A stretch of DNA of 64,000 bases from Yinghuangia seranimata (GTDB taxonomy: Bacteria > Actinomycetota > Actinomycetes > Streptomycetales > Streptomycetaceae). The position numbers and the translations under genes are program-made. This document shows, piece by piece, positions 22,619 to 31,181 of the stretch; position 1 is the first letter of the stretch, and each line of letters starts with the position of its first letter. The stretch covers positions 124,001 through 188,000 of the forward strand of contig NZ_JASAOI010000011.1 of the NCBI RefSeq assembly GCF_029953285.1. Reading direction: 5' to 3'. The notes below the pieces were generated by a model. The model was given only the letters and a program-made list of their open reading frames with translations, was not told the DNA's origin and made no database searches.

Positions 22619-23946
22619 TGATCTCCCGTATTGATCTGCGCGGCGCCGCCGGGCGGGCTGTCCTGGACAGCCCCGCGGCCCTGCGCGACGTGATGCCTCG
22701 TGCCGAGTTCGACGTCGAGGCGGCCCTGGAGAAGGTCCGCCCGATCTGCGACGACGTACGCCATCGCGGGGTCGAGGCGCTGATCGAGATCACGGAGCGC
22801 TTCGACGGGGTCCGCCTCACCGACATCCGCGTGCCCGCGGACGCCATCGCCACGGCGCTCGTCGAGCTCGACCCGAAGGTGCGGGCCGCGCTCGAGGAGA
22901 CCATCCGCCGCGCCCGGATCGTGCACCGCGACCAGCGGCGCACCGACGTGACCACGCAGGTCGCGCCCGGCGGCACCGTCACCGAGCGGTGGGTGCCGGT
23001 CGAGCGGGTCGGCCTGTACGTGCCGGGCGGCTTGGCCGTCTACCCGTCGTCCGTCGTCATGAACGTGGTGCCCGCCCAGGAGGCCGGCGTCGCGTCGCTG
23101 GCCGTCGCGTCCCCGCCGCAGCGCGAGTTCGGCGGCCTGCCGCACCCGACCATCCTGGCCGCGTGTGCGCTGCTCGGCGTCGACGAGGTCTACTCCGTCG
23201 GCGGCGCCCAGGCGATCGCGATGTTCGCGTACGGCGCCGGCGCCTGCGCGCCCGTCAACCTCGTCACCGGCCCCGGCAACATCTACGTCGCGTCCGCCAA
23301 GCGCCTCCTCAAGGGCCGCATCGGCATCGACTCCGAGGCCGGCCCCACCGAGATCGCGGTGCTCGCCGACGCCACCGCCGACCCCGTGCACGTCGCCTCC
23401 GACCTGATCAGCCAGGCCGAGCACGACACCCTCGCGGCGTCCGTCCTGGTCACCGACTCCGAGGAACTGGCCGACGCGGTCGACGCCGAGCTCAAGGCCC
23501 AGGTCGCCGCGACCAAGCACACCGAGCGCGTCACCACCGCGCTGTCGGGCCGGCAGTCCGGCACCGTCCTGGTCGACTCGGTCGACGACGGCCTCAAGGT
23601 CGTCGACGCGTACGCCGCCGAGCACCTGGAGATCCAGACCGCCGACGCGGCCGCCGTCGCCGCGCGCGTCCGCAACGCCGGCGCGATCTTCGTCGGCGCC
23701 TACGCGCCCGTCTCCCTCGGCGACTACTGCGCCGGCTCCAACCACGTGCTGCCCACCGGCGGCTGCGCGTGCCACAGCTCCGGCCTGTCCGTGCAGTCCT
23801 TCCTGCGCGGCATCCACGTCGTCGACTACACCCGCGACGCGCTCGCCGAGGTCGCCCACCACGTCGTGACGCTCGCCGAGGCGGAGGACCTGCCGGGCCA
23901 CGGCGCGGCCGTCAAGGCCCGATTCGGCTGGAGTGTGCCCCAGTGA
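22618..23946 (+). CDS. hisD: Histidinol dehydrogenase
   Basis: This 442-aa zinc enzyme oxidises L-histidinol to histidine with two NAD+, the last step of the pathway. Recognisable blocks are [26 protein letters not shown], the [12 protein letters not shown] loop and [10 protein letters not shown] near the active site, then SQAEHD. The C-terminal region has [13 protein letters not shown] and the catalytic [10 protein letters not shown] neighbourhood. It is the first gene of the his operon; GTG 22618 follows a -10 box directly. Its stop overlaps the hisC start by four bases (GTGA). Confidence 0.97.
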   Translation: MISRIDLRGAAGRAVLDSPAALRDVMPRAEFDVEAALEKVRPICDDVRHRGVEALIEITERFDGVRLTDIRVPADAIATALVELDPKVRAALEETIRRARIVHRDQRRTDVTTQVAPGGTVTERWVPVERVGLYVPGGLAVYPSSVVMNVVPAQEAGVASLAVASPPQREFGGLPHPTILAACALLGVDEVYSVGGAQAIAMFAYGAGACAPVNLVTGPGNIYVASAKRLLKGRIGIDSEAGPTEIAVLADATADPVHVASDLISQAEHDTLAASVLVTDSEELADAVDAELKAQVAATKHTERVTTALSGRQSGTVLVDSVDDGLKVVDAYAAEHLEIQTADAAAVAARVRNAGAIFVGAYAPVSLGDYCAGSNHVLPTGGCACHSSGLSVQSFLRGIHVVDYTRDALAEVAHHVVTLAEAEDLPGHGAAVKARFGWSVPQ

Positions 23947-25046
23947 CGCAGATCGACGACCTGCCCGTCCGCGACGAACTCCGCGGCCAGTCGCCCTACG
24001 GCGCCCCGCAGCTCAACGTGCCGGTGCTGCTCAACACCAACGAGAACCCGTACCCGCTGCCCGACGCGCTCGTCGACCGCATCGCCGAACGCGTCGCCGA
24101 CGCCGCCCGCGAGCTCAACCGCTACCCCGACCGGGACGCCGTCGAGCTGCGCACCCGGCTGGCCGCGTACCTGTCCGAGACCGGCGGCGTGACGCTCGCC
24201 ACCGGCAACGTGTGGGCGGCCAACGGCTCCAACGAGATCATCCAGCAGCTGCTGCAGGCCTTCGGCGGCCCCGGCCGCAGCGCCATCGGCTTCGACCCGT
24301 CGTACTCGATGCACGCGCTGATCGCCCGCGGCACCGGCACCGCCTGGATCTCGGGCCCGCGCCGCGACGACTACTCCGTCGACGTCGAGGCGGCCGTCGC
24401 CGCCATCGCCGAGCACCGGCCCAACGTGGTCTTCCTGTGCTCGCCGAACAACCCCACCGGCACCGCGCTCGACGGCTCCGTCGTCGAAGCCGTGTACGAC
24501 GCCGCGCAGGCCGCCCGGCCCTCGCTCGTCATCGTCGACGAGGCGTACGTCGAGTTCTCGCACCACGCCTCGCTCCTGACGCTGCTCGACGGCCGGCCGA
24601 ACCTCGTCGTCACGCGCACCATGTCCAAGGCCTTCGGCGCCGCGGGCCTCCGGCTCGGCTACCTCGCCGCCGACCCGGCCGTCGTCGACGCGGTGCAGCT
24701 GGTCCGACTGCCGTACCACCTCTCGGCGGTCACCCAGGCGACCGCGATCGCGTGCCTGGAGCACACCGAAACGCTGCTCGGCTACGTCGCCGAACTCAAG
24801 GCGCAGCGCGACCGCCTCGTCGCCGAACTGCGCGGCATGGGCTGCGAGGTCACCGAGTCCGACGCGAACTTCGTCCAGTTCGGACGCTTCGAGGACACGC
24901 ACGCGGTGTGGCAGGCCGTCCTCGACCACGGGGTCCTCATCCGCGACAACGGCGTGCCGGGGATGCTGCGGGTCACCGCGGGGACCGACGCCGAGAACAC
25001 CGCGTTCCTCGACGCGATGCGCGCCGTACTGAAGGAGATCGCTTAA
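23943..25046 (+). CDS. hisC: Histidinol-phosphate aminotransferase
   Basis: This 367-aa PLP enzyme (aminotransferase class I/II) transaminates imidazole acetol phosphate with glutamate. It shows [12 protein letters not shown], the SPNNPTGT motif, VDEAYVEFS and the PLP-lysine segment [15 protein letters not shown] (Lys229). GTG 23943 overlaps the hisD stop; its own TAA shares one base with the hisB ATG, and the ribosome site of hisB (AAGGAG) lies in its 3' end, so translation is coupled. Confidence 0.97.
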   Translation: MTQIDDLPVRDELRGQSPYGAPQLNVPVLLNTNENPYPLPDALVDRIAERVADAARELNRYPDRDAVELRTRLAAYLSETGGVTLATGNVWAANGSNEIIQQLLQAFGGPGRSAIGFDPSYSMHALIARGTGTAWISGPRRDDYSVDVEAAVAAIAEHRPNVVFLCSPNNPTGTALDGSVVEAVYDAAQAARPSLVIVDEAYVEFSHHASLLTLLDGRPNLVVTRTMSKAFGAAGLRLGYLAADPAVVDAVQLVRLPYHLSAVTQATAIACLEHTETLLGYVAELKAQRDRLVAELRGMGCEVTESDANFVQFGRFEDTHAVWQAVLDHGVLIRDNGVPGMLRVTAGTDAENTAFLDAMRAVLKEIA

Positions 25047-25642
25047 TGGCTCGGATCGGCCGCGTCGAGCGCGCCACCAAGGAGACGTCCGTCCTCGTCG
25101 AGGTGAACCTCGACGGAACCGGGCGGGTCGACGTCACGACGGGCGTCGGGTTCTTCGACCACATGCTCGACCAGCTCGGCAAGCACGGTCTGTTCGACCT
25201 CACCGTCAAGACCGACGGCGACCTGCACATCGACTCCCACCACACCATCGAGGACACCGCCCTCGCCCTCGGCGCCGCCTTCAAGCAGGCCCTCGGCGAC
25301 AAGGCCGGCATCCGCCGTTTCGCCAACGCCTCCGTCCCGCTGGACGAGGCCCTCGCCCAGGTCACGGTCGACCTGTCGGGCCGCCCCTACCTCGTGCACA
25401 GCGAGCCGGAGGGCATGGCGCCGATGATCGGCACCGCCTACGACACGACCCTGACGAGGCACATACTCGAGTCGTTCGTGGCCCAGGCGCAGATCTGCCT
25501 CCACGTGCACGTCCCCTACGGCCGCAACGCCCACCACATCGTCGAGGCCCAGTTCAAGGCCCTGGCCCGCGCCCTGTCCGACGCCTGCGTGATCGACCCC
25601 CGCCGCGCGGGCGTGATCCCGTCCACGAAGGGCGCGCTGTAA
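25046..25642 (+). CDS. hisB: Imidazoleglycerol-phosphate dehydratase
   Basis: This 198-aa manganese-dependent dehydratase is the single-domain form usual outside enterobacteria (no phosphatase fusion). Metal-binding histidine motifs are [18 protein letters not shown] and the C-terminal [11 protein letters not shown] 25046 overlaps the hisC stop by one base. The next gene is not a his gene. Confidence 0.97.
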   Translation: MARIGRVERATKETSVLVEVNLDGTGRVDVTTGVGFFDHMLDQLGKHGLFDLTVKTDGDLHIDSHHTIEDTALALGAAFKQALGDKAGIRRFANASVPLDEALAQVTVDLSGRPYLVHSEPEGMAPMIGTAYDTTLTRHILESFVAQAQICLHVHVPYGRNAHHIVEAQFKALARALSDACVIDPRRAGVIPSTKGAL

Positions 25643-25644
25643 GG

Positions 25645-26337
25645 ATGGGCCAGTCGTACCAGCACATCCTGGTGCGGGCGCCGGTCGAGGACGTGCTCCG
25701 CGATGTGCGACCCGACGACGAGGGCTGGGTGTTCCCGTTGCCGGGCGGCTCCACCGTGCTGTTCATGGACGAGCGCGAGCAGAACCTCGACGAGGAGGCG
25801 GCCCGGCTCAGCGCGGCAGGCGGCCCGGACACCATGACCGTCGGGGTGATCACCTCCGACCGGTTGCTCATGAACGTCTACAGCAACGGCGAACTCGTTC
25901 ACGAGTACGACTCGGAACCGCACACCGACCGGCCGATGGAGCCGGACGCGATGCTCGTCCTCCGCTACACGGACGACGGCACCGAGGTCGACTGGGACGC
26001 AATCCCGACGATCGGCGCGGACCCGGACTGGTTCCTGCCGTTCGGCGTCGCGAACGCCGACCGCGACACCCTCGTCGACGCGCTGACCAAGCGCTCCCTG
26101 TCCGCGGAGGGACAACACGCCCACCTGTTGTTCGCGCTCGGCCTACCGGACGCGATCATGACCGGCGGCCACTACATCAAGTACGGCATCGAGATCGGAA
26201 ACCCCCACGAGTACGAGCGGCTCGCCGACGCGATCGCGTTCGGCGACGCCCCTCCGATCCCCGAGCCAGTCCCCGAGCCCGAGTTCAGGCCGTGGCGGCT
26301 CACTACCCCATCCGAACTACACGAAGGCACCCCATGA
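25645..26337 (+). CDS. Unknown 230-aa protein inside the his operon
   Basis: This 230-aa acidic protein starts two bases after the hisB stop and ends overlapping the next ORF (ATGA). It has no membrane segment. Visible features are RAPVEDVLRDVRPDDEGW near the N-terminus, an aromatic-acidic middle part (DPDWFLPFGVANADRDTLV) and LSAEGQHAHLLFALGLPDAIM toward the C-terminus. The final 30 residues are Pro/Glu-rich (EPVPEPEFRPW). I do not recognise the family. Position and overlaps argue that it is co-translated with hisB and hisH; that it has a histidine role is not shown. Confidence 0.75.
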   Translation: MGQSYQHILVRAPVEDVLRDVRPDDEGWVFPLPGGSTVLFMDEREQNLDEEAARLSAAGGPDTMTVGVITSDRLLMNVYSNGELVHEYDSEPHTDRPMEPDAMLVLRYTDDGTEVDWDAIPTIGADPDWFLPFGVANADRDTLVDALTKRSLSAEGQHAHLLFALGLPDAIMTGGHYIKYGIEIGNPHEYERLADAIAFGDAPPIPEPVPEPEFRPWRLTTPSELHEGTP

Positions 26338-26486
26338 GCGGCGGTTCCGTAGCATTCATCGCCGTCGGGTTGTTTCTCGCCGGCGGGGTCATCTCGTTCG
26401 TCAAGCAGGGCGTGTCGAAGAGTGTCGTCGCGGTGCTGGGTATCGGTGCGGTGTTGTGCATCGCCGCCGGTCTGCTGCGCCTCTAA
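26334..26486 (+). CDS. Small 50-aa membrane protein inside the his operon
   Basis: This 50-aa protein starts at ATG 26334, overlapping the previous stop (ATGA), with GAAGG six bases upstream. It is two hydrophobic segments ([18 protein letters not shown] and [20 protein letters not shown]) joined by KQGVSKS. A role as a membrane peptide is inferred. hisH begins 25 bases downstream. Confidence 0.8.
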   Translation: MSGGSVAFIAVGLFLAGGVISFVKQGVSKSVVAVLGIGAVLCIAAGLLRL

Positions 26487-26511
26487 GCCGTACCGAGTCA
26501 GGGACTACGTC

Positions 26512-27141
26512 ATGAAGAAGGTCGTCATCCTCGACTACGGGTCGGGGAACCTCCGGTCGGCCGAGCGCGCGGTGGCGCGGCTCGGGGTGGAGGTCGAGGT
26601 CACCGCCGACTACGAGCGCGCGCTCAACGCGGACGGGCTGGTCGTGCCCGGCGTCGGGGCGTTCGCGGCGTGCATGGCCGGGCTGAAGGCGGTGCGCGGG
26701 GAGCGGATCGTGGACCGGCGGCTGGCCGGCGGGCAGCCGGTGCTGGGGATCTGCGTCGGGATGCAGATCCTGTTCGAGCGCGGTGTCGAGCACGGGGTGG
26801 AGACCGCCGGGTGCGACGAGTGGCCGGGCACCGTGGAGCGGCTCGAGGCGCCGGTGGTTCCGCACATGGGGTGGAACACGGTCGACGCGCCCGAGGACAC
26901 CGTGCTGTTCAAGGGGATCGACGCGGACACCCGGTTCTACTTCGTGCACTCGTACGGTGTCCGCAAGTGGGAGATGGAGCCGTCCGACGCCATCGCGCCG
27001 CCGCTCGTCACCTGGACGACGCACGGCTCGCCCTTCATCTCGGCCGTCGAGAACGGCTACCTGTCCGCCACCCAGTTCCACCCCGAGAAGTCCGGCGACG
27101 CCGGGGCCGAGGTGCTCCGCAACTGGCTTGCCACCCTCTGA
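26512..27141 (+). CDS. hisH: Imidazole glycerol phosphate synthase, glutaminase subunit
   Basis: This 209-aa class I glutamine amidotransferase supplies ammonia to HisF. The nucleophile Cys81 is in GICVGMQ; the other triad members are His and Glu of QFHPEKSGD near the C-terminus. [13 protein letters not shown] and the oxyanion region precede the nucleophile. ATG 26512 is the start; upstream in-frame codons overlap the 50-aa gene. The HisF partner follows after priA and ridA. Confidence 0.96.
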   Translation: MKKVVILDYGSGNLRSAERAVARLGVEVEVTADYERALNADGLVVPGVGAFAACMAGLKAVRGERIVDRRLAGGQPVLGICVGMQILFERGVEHGVETAGCDEWPGTVERLEAPVVPHMGWNTVDAPEDTVLFKGIDADTRFYFVHSYGVRKWEMEPSDAIAPPLVTWTTHGSPFISAVENGYLSATQFHPEKSGDAGAEVLRNWLATL

Positions 27142-27164
27142 CCACTCCGAAGGACCGTTGAGAC

Positions 27165-27899
27165 ATGAGCGAGACCCGTCGCCTCGAACTGCTGCCCGCC
27201 GTCGACGTCGCCGACGGCCAGGCCGTCCGCCTCGTGCAGGGTGAGGCGGGTTCCGAGACCTCGTACGGCGACCCCCTGGCCGCCGCGCTGGCGTGGCAGA
27301 ACGCGGGCGCCGAGTGGGTCCACCTGGTGGACCTGGACGCCGCGTTCGGCCGCGGCTCGAACCGTGAGCTGCTCGCGGACGTGATCGGCAAGCTGGACGT
27401 GCAGGTCGAGCTGTCCGGTGGCATCCGCGACGACGCCTCCCTGGAGGCCGCGCTCGCGACCGGCTGCCGCCGCGTGAACCTGGGCACCGCGGCGCTGGAG
27501 AGCCCGGACTGGGTGCGTTCGGCGATCGCCCGGCACGGCGACAAGATCGCGGTGGGCCTGGACGTGCGCGGCACGACGCTGGCCGGCCGCGGCTGGACGC
27601 GCGAGGGTGGCGAGCTGTTCGAGGTGCTGGCCCGCCTGGACGCGGACGGTTGCGCCCGCTACGTGGTCACCGACGTCAACAAGGACGGCACGCTGACCGG
27701 CCCGAACCTGCAGCTGCTGCGCGACGTGTGCGCCGCGACCGACCGCCCCGTGGTGGCGAGCGGTGGCGTGTCGTCGCTGGACGACCTGCGCGCCATCGCC
27801 GAGCTGGTGCCGCTGGGCGTCGAGGGTTCGATCGTCGGGAAGGCGCTGTACGCCCAGGCGTTCACCCTCGAAGAGGCCTTGGAGGCGGTGTCCCGATGA
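27165..27899 (+). CDS. priA: Bifunctional phosphoribosyl isomerase A (HisA/TrpF)
   Basis: This 244-aa TIM-barrel protein performs the ProFAR isomerase step of histidine synthesis. In actinobacteria the same protein, PriA, also acts as phosphoribosylanthranilate isomerase in tryptophan synthesis (established for Streptomyces and Mycobacterium). It starts with [22 protein letters not shown], and the second half has [20 protein letters not shown] and [13 protein letters not shown]. No trpF is seen beside the trp genes, which supports the dual role. ATG 27165 has AAGGA ten bases upstream; its stop overlaps the ridA ATG (ATGA). Confidence 0.95.
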   Translation: MSETRRLELLPAVDVADGQAVRLVQGEAGSETSYGDPLAAALAWQNAGAEWVHLVDLDAAFGRGSNRELLADVIGKLDVQVELSGGIRDDASLEAALATGCRRVNLGTAALESPDWVRSAIARHGDKIAVGLDVRGTTLAGRGWTREGGELFEVLARLDADGCARYVVTDVNKDGTLTGPNLQLLRDVCAATDRPVVASGGVSSLDDLRAIAELVPLGVEGSIVGKALYAQAFTLEEALEAVSR

Positions 27900-28300
27900 C
27901 GGGTTCGGCGCAGTCGGTGGAGCGGATCTCCTCGGGCGGTCCGTACGAGGACGTGGTCGGCTACTCGCGCGCGGTCGCCGCCGGCGACTTCGTGCTGGTG
28001 TCCGGGTGCACGAGCATCGTCGACGGTGTGCTGGTCGGCGAGGGCGACCCCTACGAGCAGGCGCTGGCCGCGTTCCGGGTCGCCGAGCAGGCGCTGAAGC
28101 AGCTCGGCCTGTCGCGCGCGGACGTGGTCCGCACGCGCATGTACCTCACGCACGCCCGTGACGCGGACGCGGTCGGGCGGGCGCACAAGGAGATGTTCGA
28201 CGCGGCCCGCCCGGCCACGACGATGCTCGTGGTGGCCGGCCTGGTCGACTCGCGCATGCTGGTCGAGGTCGAGGTCGACGCCTACAGGGGGGCCAAGTGA
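27896..28300 (+). CDS. ridA: RidA family enamine/imine deaminase
   Basis: This 134-aa RidA/YjgF/UK114 protein hydrolyses reactive enamine or imine intermediates released by PLP enzymes. The family motif is [19 protein letters not shown], with a conserved arginine. C-terminal [20 protein letters not shown] is also typical. ATG 27896 overlaps the priA stop, and the gene's own TGA overlaps hisF GTG 28297, so it is translationally placed inside the his operon. Confidence 0.92.
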   Translation: MTGSAQSVERISSGGPYEDVVGYSRAVAAGDFVLVSGCTSIVDGVLVGEGDPYEQALAAFRVAEQALKQLGLSRADVVRTRMYLTHARDADAVGRAHKEMFDAARPATTMLVVAGLVDSRMLVEVEVDAYRGAK

Positions 28301-29067
28301 GCCTCGCCGTACGGGTGATCCCGTGCCTGGACGTGGACGCCGGGCGCGTGGTCAAGGGCGTCAACTTCCAGAACCTGCGGGACGCCGGGGACCCGGTGGA
28401 GATGGCCCGCGTGTACGACGCCGAGGGCGCCGACGAGCTGGTCTTCCTCGACATCACGGCCTCGTCGGGCAGCCGCGAGACCACCTACGACGTGGTGCGC
28501 CGCACCGCCGAGCAGGTGTTCATCCCGCTGACGGTCGGCGGCGGCGTGCGCAGCGTGCAGGACGTCGACAAGCTGCTGCGCGCGGGCGCGGACAAGGTCG
28601 GCGTGAACACCGCCGCGATCGCCCGGCCCGAGCTGATCGCCGAGATCGCCGACCGGTTCGGCGCTCAGGTGCTGGTGCTGTCGGTGGACGCGCGCCGCTG
28701 CCCCGAGGGCGTGTCGACCGACTCGGGCTTCGAGGTGACGACGCACGGCGGCCGCCAGGGCACCGGCATCGACGCCGTGGCGTGGGCCGCTCGCGCGGCG
28801 GAGCTGGGTGCGGGGGAGATCCTGCTCAACTCGATGGACGCGGACGGCACGAAGGACGGCTACGACCTGGACATGACCCGTCAGGTGCGCGCCGCGGTGT
28901 CCGTCCCGGTGATCGCGTCGGGCGGCGCCGGCGCGCTGGAGCACTTCGCGCCGGCCGTCGAGGCGGGCGCGGACGCGGTGCTCGCGGCGAGTGTGTTCCA
29001 CTTCGGCGACCTGCGGATCCCGCAGGTCAAGGACGAGCTGAAGGCCGCCGGATACCCGGTGCGGTGA
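28297..29067 (+). CDS. hisF: Imidazole glycerol phosphate synthase, cyclase subunit
   Basis: This 256-aa TIM-barrel uses ammonia from HisH to close the imidazole ring and release AICAR. It has [20 protein letters not shown] (catalytic Asp near residue 11), [23 protein letters not shown] and [17 protein letters not shown] 28297 overlaps the ridA stop. A hairpin follows the stop, so this is the end of the main his operon; hisI lies 11 kb away. Confidence 0.97.
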   Translation: MSLAVRVIPCLDVDAGRVVKGVNFQNLRDAGDPVEMARVYDAEGADELVFLDITASSGSRETTYDVVRRTAEQVFIPLTVGGGVRSVQDVDKLLRAGADKVGVNTAAIARPELIAEIADRFGAQVLVLSVDARRCPEGVSTDSGFEVTTHGGRQGTGIDAVAWAARAAELGAGEILLNSMDADGTKDGYDLDMTRQVRAAVSVPVIASGGAGALEHFAPAVEAGADAVLAASVFHFGDLRIPQVKDELKAAGYPVR

Positions 29068-29088
29068 CGCGGCTTCCGGACACCACCT

Positions 29089-29126
29089 GACCGGCGCGTT
29101 TCGGGGACTCCCGGAGTGCGCCGGTC
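29089..29126 (+). terminator. Terminator of the his operon
   Basis: A 9-bp perfect stem (29089-29097 with 29118-29126) encloses a second short inverted sequence; it lies about 20 bases after the hisF stop. Confidence 0.6.
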
Positions 29127-29150
29127 GGCGTTTGCGACGACGCTGGTCGC

Positions 29151-29522
29151 ATGAACGATCTCGGAGAGTTCGGCGGCGGTCTCGACAGCCAGTCGCCCGT
29201 CCTGGTGGTCACGACGAACGAGGCGCCGGGCTACCGCGTCGACCGGGTGATCGGCGAGATCTTCGGACTGACGGTGCGGTCCCGGCACATCGGCAGCCAG
29301 ATGGGCGCGGGCCTGAAGTCGCTCGTCGGCGGCGAGCTGCGGGGCCTGACCAAGACGCTGGTGGAGAGCCGCAACGAGGCCATGAACCGGCTGATCGAGC
29401 AGGCGCGGGCGCGCGGCGCTAACGGCGTGCTGATGATGCGGTTCGACGTGACGGACGCGGCGGGCAACGGCACCGAGGTGTGCGCGTACGGCACGGCCGT
29501 CGTGCTGAGCCGCTCCGCGTAG
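29151..29522 (+). CDS. YbjQ/UPF0145 family protein
   Basis: This 123-aa protein has the UPF0145 pattern: VVTTNEAPGYRVDRVIGEIFG, then GGELRGLTKTLVESRNEAMNRL and NGVLMMRFDV, with a C-terminal EVCAYGTAVVL. Members are small pentameric-type proteins of unknown function. ATG 29151 is clear. It is convergent with uppP, whose stop lies 35 bases away. Confidence 0.88.
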   Translation: MNDLGEFGGGLDSQSPVLVVTTNEAPGYRVDRVIGEIFGLTVRSRHIGSQMGAGLKSLVGGELRGLTKTLVESRNEAMNRLIEQARARGANGVLMMRFDVTDAAGNGTEVCAYGTAVVLSRSA

Positions 29523-29557
29523 CCGTGGCGGACCGGCCCGGTTCGGCTCGTACCGGT

Positions 29558-30412
29558 CTAGGCGTCCAGGTAGTTCGTGGCGAGCATCGCGAAGAGCGCG
29601 ACGGCCACGAGCACGCGGTAGACCGCGAAGCCCTTGATGGTGTGCTTGGACACGAACTTGAGCAGCCAGGCGACCGAGGCGTAGGCGACGACGAACGACA
29701 CCGCGGTGCCGACGACGAGGGATACGAGCTTGGTGTCGCCGCCGGTAGCGTCCTTGAGCTCGTAGAGCCCCGCGCCGGTGAGTGCCGGGATGGACAGGAA
29801 GAACGACAGCCGGGTGGCGGCGACGCGGTCGAGGCCGCGCAGCAGCGCGGTGGAGATCGTCGCTCCGGACCGCGAGAAGCCGGGGAACAGCAGCGCGAGG
29901 ATCTGCGAACTGCCCACCCACATGGCGTCCTTGAGGGTGACCTCTTCCTCGCCGCGGCGGCGGGCCCGGTTGCTGCCGCCGCCCGAGGCCTCGGCGTACC
30001 ACATGACGACCGACCCGGCGATGAGCGAGCCGGCGACCACCCACAGGCTGGCCAGCGGGCCGTCGATGAGCTTCTTCGCGGCGAGGCCGACGACGACGAT
30101 GGGTATCGTCGCGAAGATGATCCACCACGCGAACTTGTAGTCGCGTTCCTCGCGGCGGTCCTTGTGGATCAGGCCGCCGAACCACGCGCCGACGATCCGG
30201 GCGATGTCCTTGAAGAAGTAGACGAGGACGGCCGCGATCGCGCCGACCTGGATGACGGCGGTGAAGCCGACCACCGACTTGTCGTCGACGTCGATGCCGA
30301 GGATGCCCTCGAAGATCTTCAGGTGCCCGGTGGAGGAGACCGGCAGGAACTCCGTGAGGCCTTCGACGACGCCCAGAATGACCGCGTCCAGGACGCCGAT
30401 GCTCGAACTCAC
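29558..30412 (-). CDS. uppP: Undecaprenyl-diphosphate phosphatase (UppP/BacA)
   Basis: This 284-aa membrane enzyme recycles the lipid carrier for cell-wall synthesis and gives bacitracin tolerance when abundant. The two active-site motifs are EGLTEFLPVSSTGHL (residues about 14-28) and PGFSRSGATIS. Eight hydrophobic segments are visible. GTG 30412 has GAGGAG ten bases upstream; a longer frame to 30481 adds an unconserved basic stretch. Divergent from the HTH regulator gene. Confidence 0.94.
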   Translation of the reverse strand: MSSSIGVLDAVILGVVEGLTEFLPVSSTGHLKIFEGILGIDVDDKSVVGFTAVIQVGAIAAVLVYFFKDIARIVGAWFGGLIHKDRREERDYKFAWWIIFATIPIVVVGLAAKKLIDGPLASLWVVAGSLIAGSVVMWYAEASGGGSNRARRRGEEEVTLKDAMWVGSSQILALLFPGFSRSGATISTALLRGLDRVAATRLSFFLSIPALTGAGLYELKDATGGDTKLVSLVVGTAVSFVVAYASVAWLLKFVSKHTIKGFAVYRVLVAVALFAMLATNYLDA

Positions 30413-30523
30413 TGAAGGACGTCTCCTCGACGGACTGATGGATGACCGATGGATCCTTCCAAAGCCCGGTGAACGGAGCAAGGCGGCGAGGTCAAAGGTC
30501 TGCCAGGTGGATCCGAAGCGAAA

Positions 30524-30567
30524 ATTGCGAAAGAGTTATTGCGAAAGATATTTTTCGGATCTAGTCT
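30524..30567 (+). promoter_or_regulatory. Promoter of the HTH-MFS operon with direct repeats
   Basis: TTGCGA (30539-30544) and TAGTCT (30562-30567) are 17 bases apart, an ordinary -35/-10 pair, and TAGTCT ends six bases before GTG 30574, so the mRNA is probably leaderless. Two direct copies of ATTGCGAAAGA (30524-30534, 30538-30548) have a 14-base period and overlap the -35 region. They are candidates for the regulator's own operator (inference). Confidence 0.6.
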
Positions 30568-30573
30568 CGGGGC

Positions 30574-31152
30574 GTGCCGAACTTCCACGAATCCCCGTTC
30601 ACGCGTGATGCGGAGGCCCTCAAGGTCTTCACCCATCCGCTGCGCGTGCGGATCTTCCGGCTCGTGTACAGCGAGGGCCCGCTGACCGCGTCCGCGCTCG
30701 CCCCGATGGTCGACGCGACGCCGTCGCTGGTCAGCTACCACCTGCGGACGCTCGCGAAATACGGCTACATCGGCGAGGACCCCGAGGCGTCGACCGACGG
30801 GCGGGAGCGGTACTGGCGCGCGTTGAAGGACCTGCGCTTCACCACCGCCGACTTCGCCGACGACCCCGCCGGCGCCGAGGCCGCCTTCACCGTGGCCGGC
30901 GTGCTGCAAGCCGACTCGACCCGGATGTTCCGGGAGGCCATGGCGAGGTTGCGCGACATGAGCCCCCCGTGGCAGGACGCCGCTTTCGGCGCGCACCCCA
31001 CGCTCCGCCTCACCGCCGCGGAACTCCAGAGCCTGTTCGAGGACTTGATCGAGGTCGTCGACCGCTACCGGGACCGCCCGGAGAGCACCGAGGACGGCGA
31101 GCCGCGTGAGCGCGTCCTCCTCCAGATGCTCGGCTTCCCGTACCAGCCGTGA
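30574..31152 (+). CDS. ArsR-like winged helix-turn-helix regulator
   Basis: This 192-aa DNA-binding protein has an N-terminal winged helix (DAEALKVFTHPLRVRIFRLV, then SLVSYHLRTLAKYGYIGEDP) of the HTH_20/ArsR type. The remaining 100 residues form a probable dimerisation or ligand domain. GTG 30574 is preceded directly by a promoter with no ribosome site. The MFS gene follows with a GTGA junction, so this regulator probably controls that transporter and its own gene. Confidence 0.88.
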   Translation: MPNFHESPFTRDAEALKVFTHPLRVRIFRLVYSEGPLTASALAPMVDATPSLVSYHLRTLAKYGYIGEDPEASTDGRERYWRALKDLRFTTADFADDPAGAEAAFTVAGVLQADSTRMFREAMARLRDMSPPWQDAAFGAHPTLRLTAAELQSLFEDLIEVVDRYRDRPESTEDGEPRERVLLQMLGFPYQP

Positions 31153-31181
31153 ACCCTCCTCCACCGCCCCGCGAGGTGACC

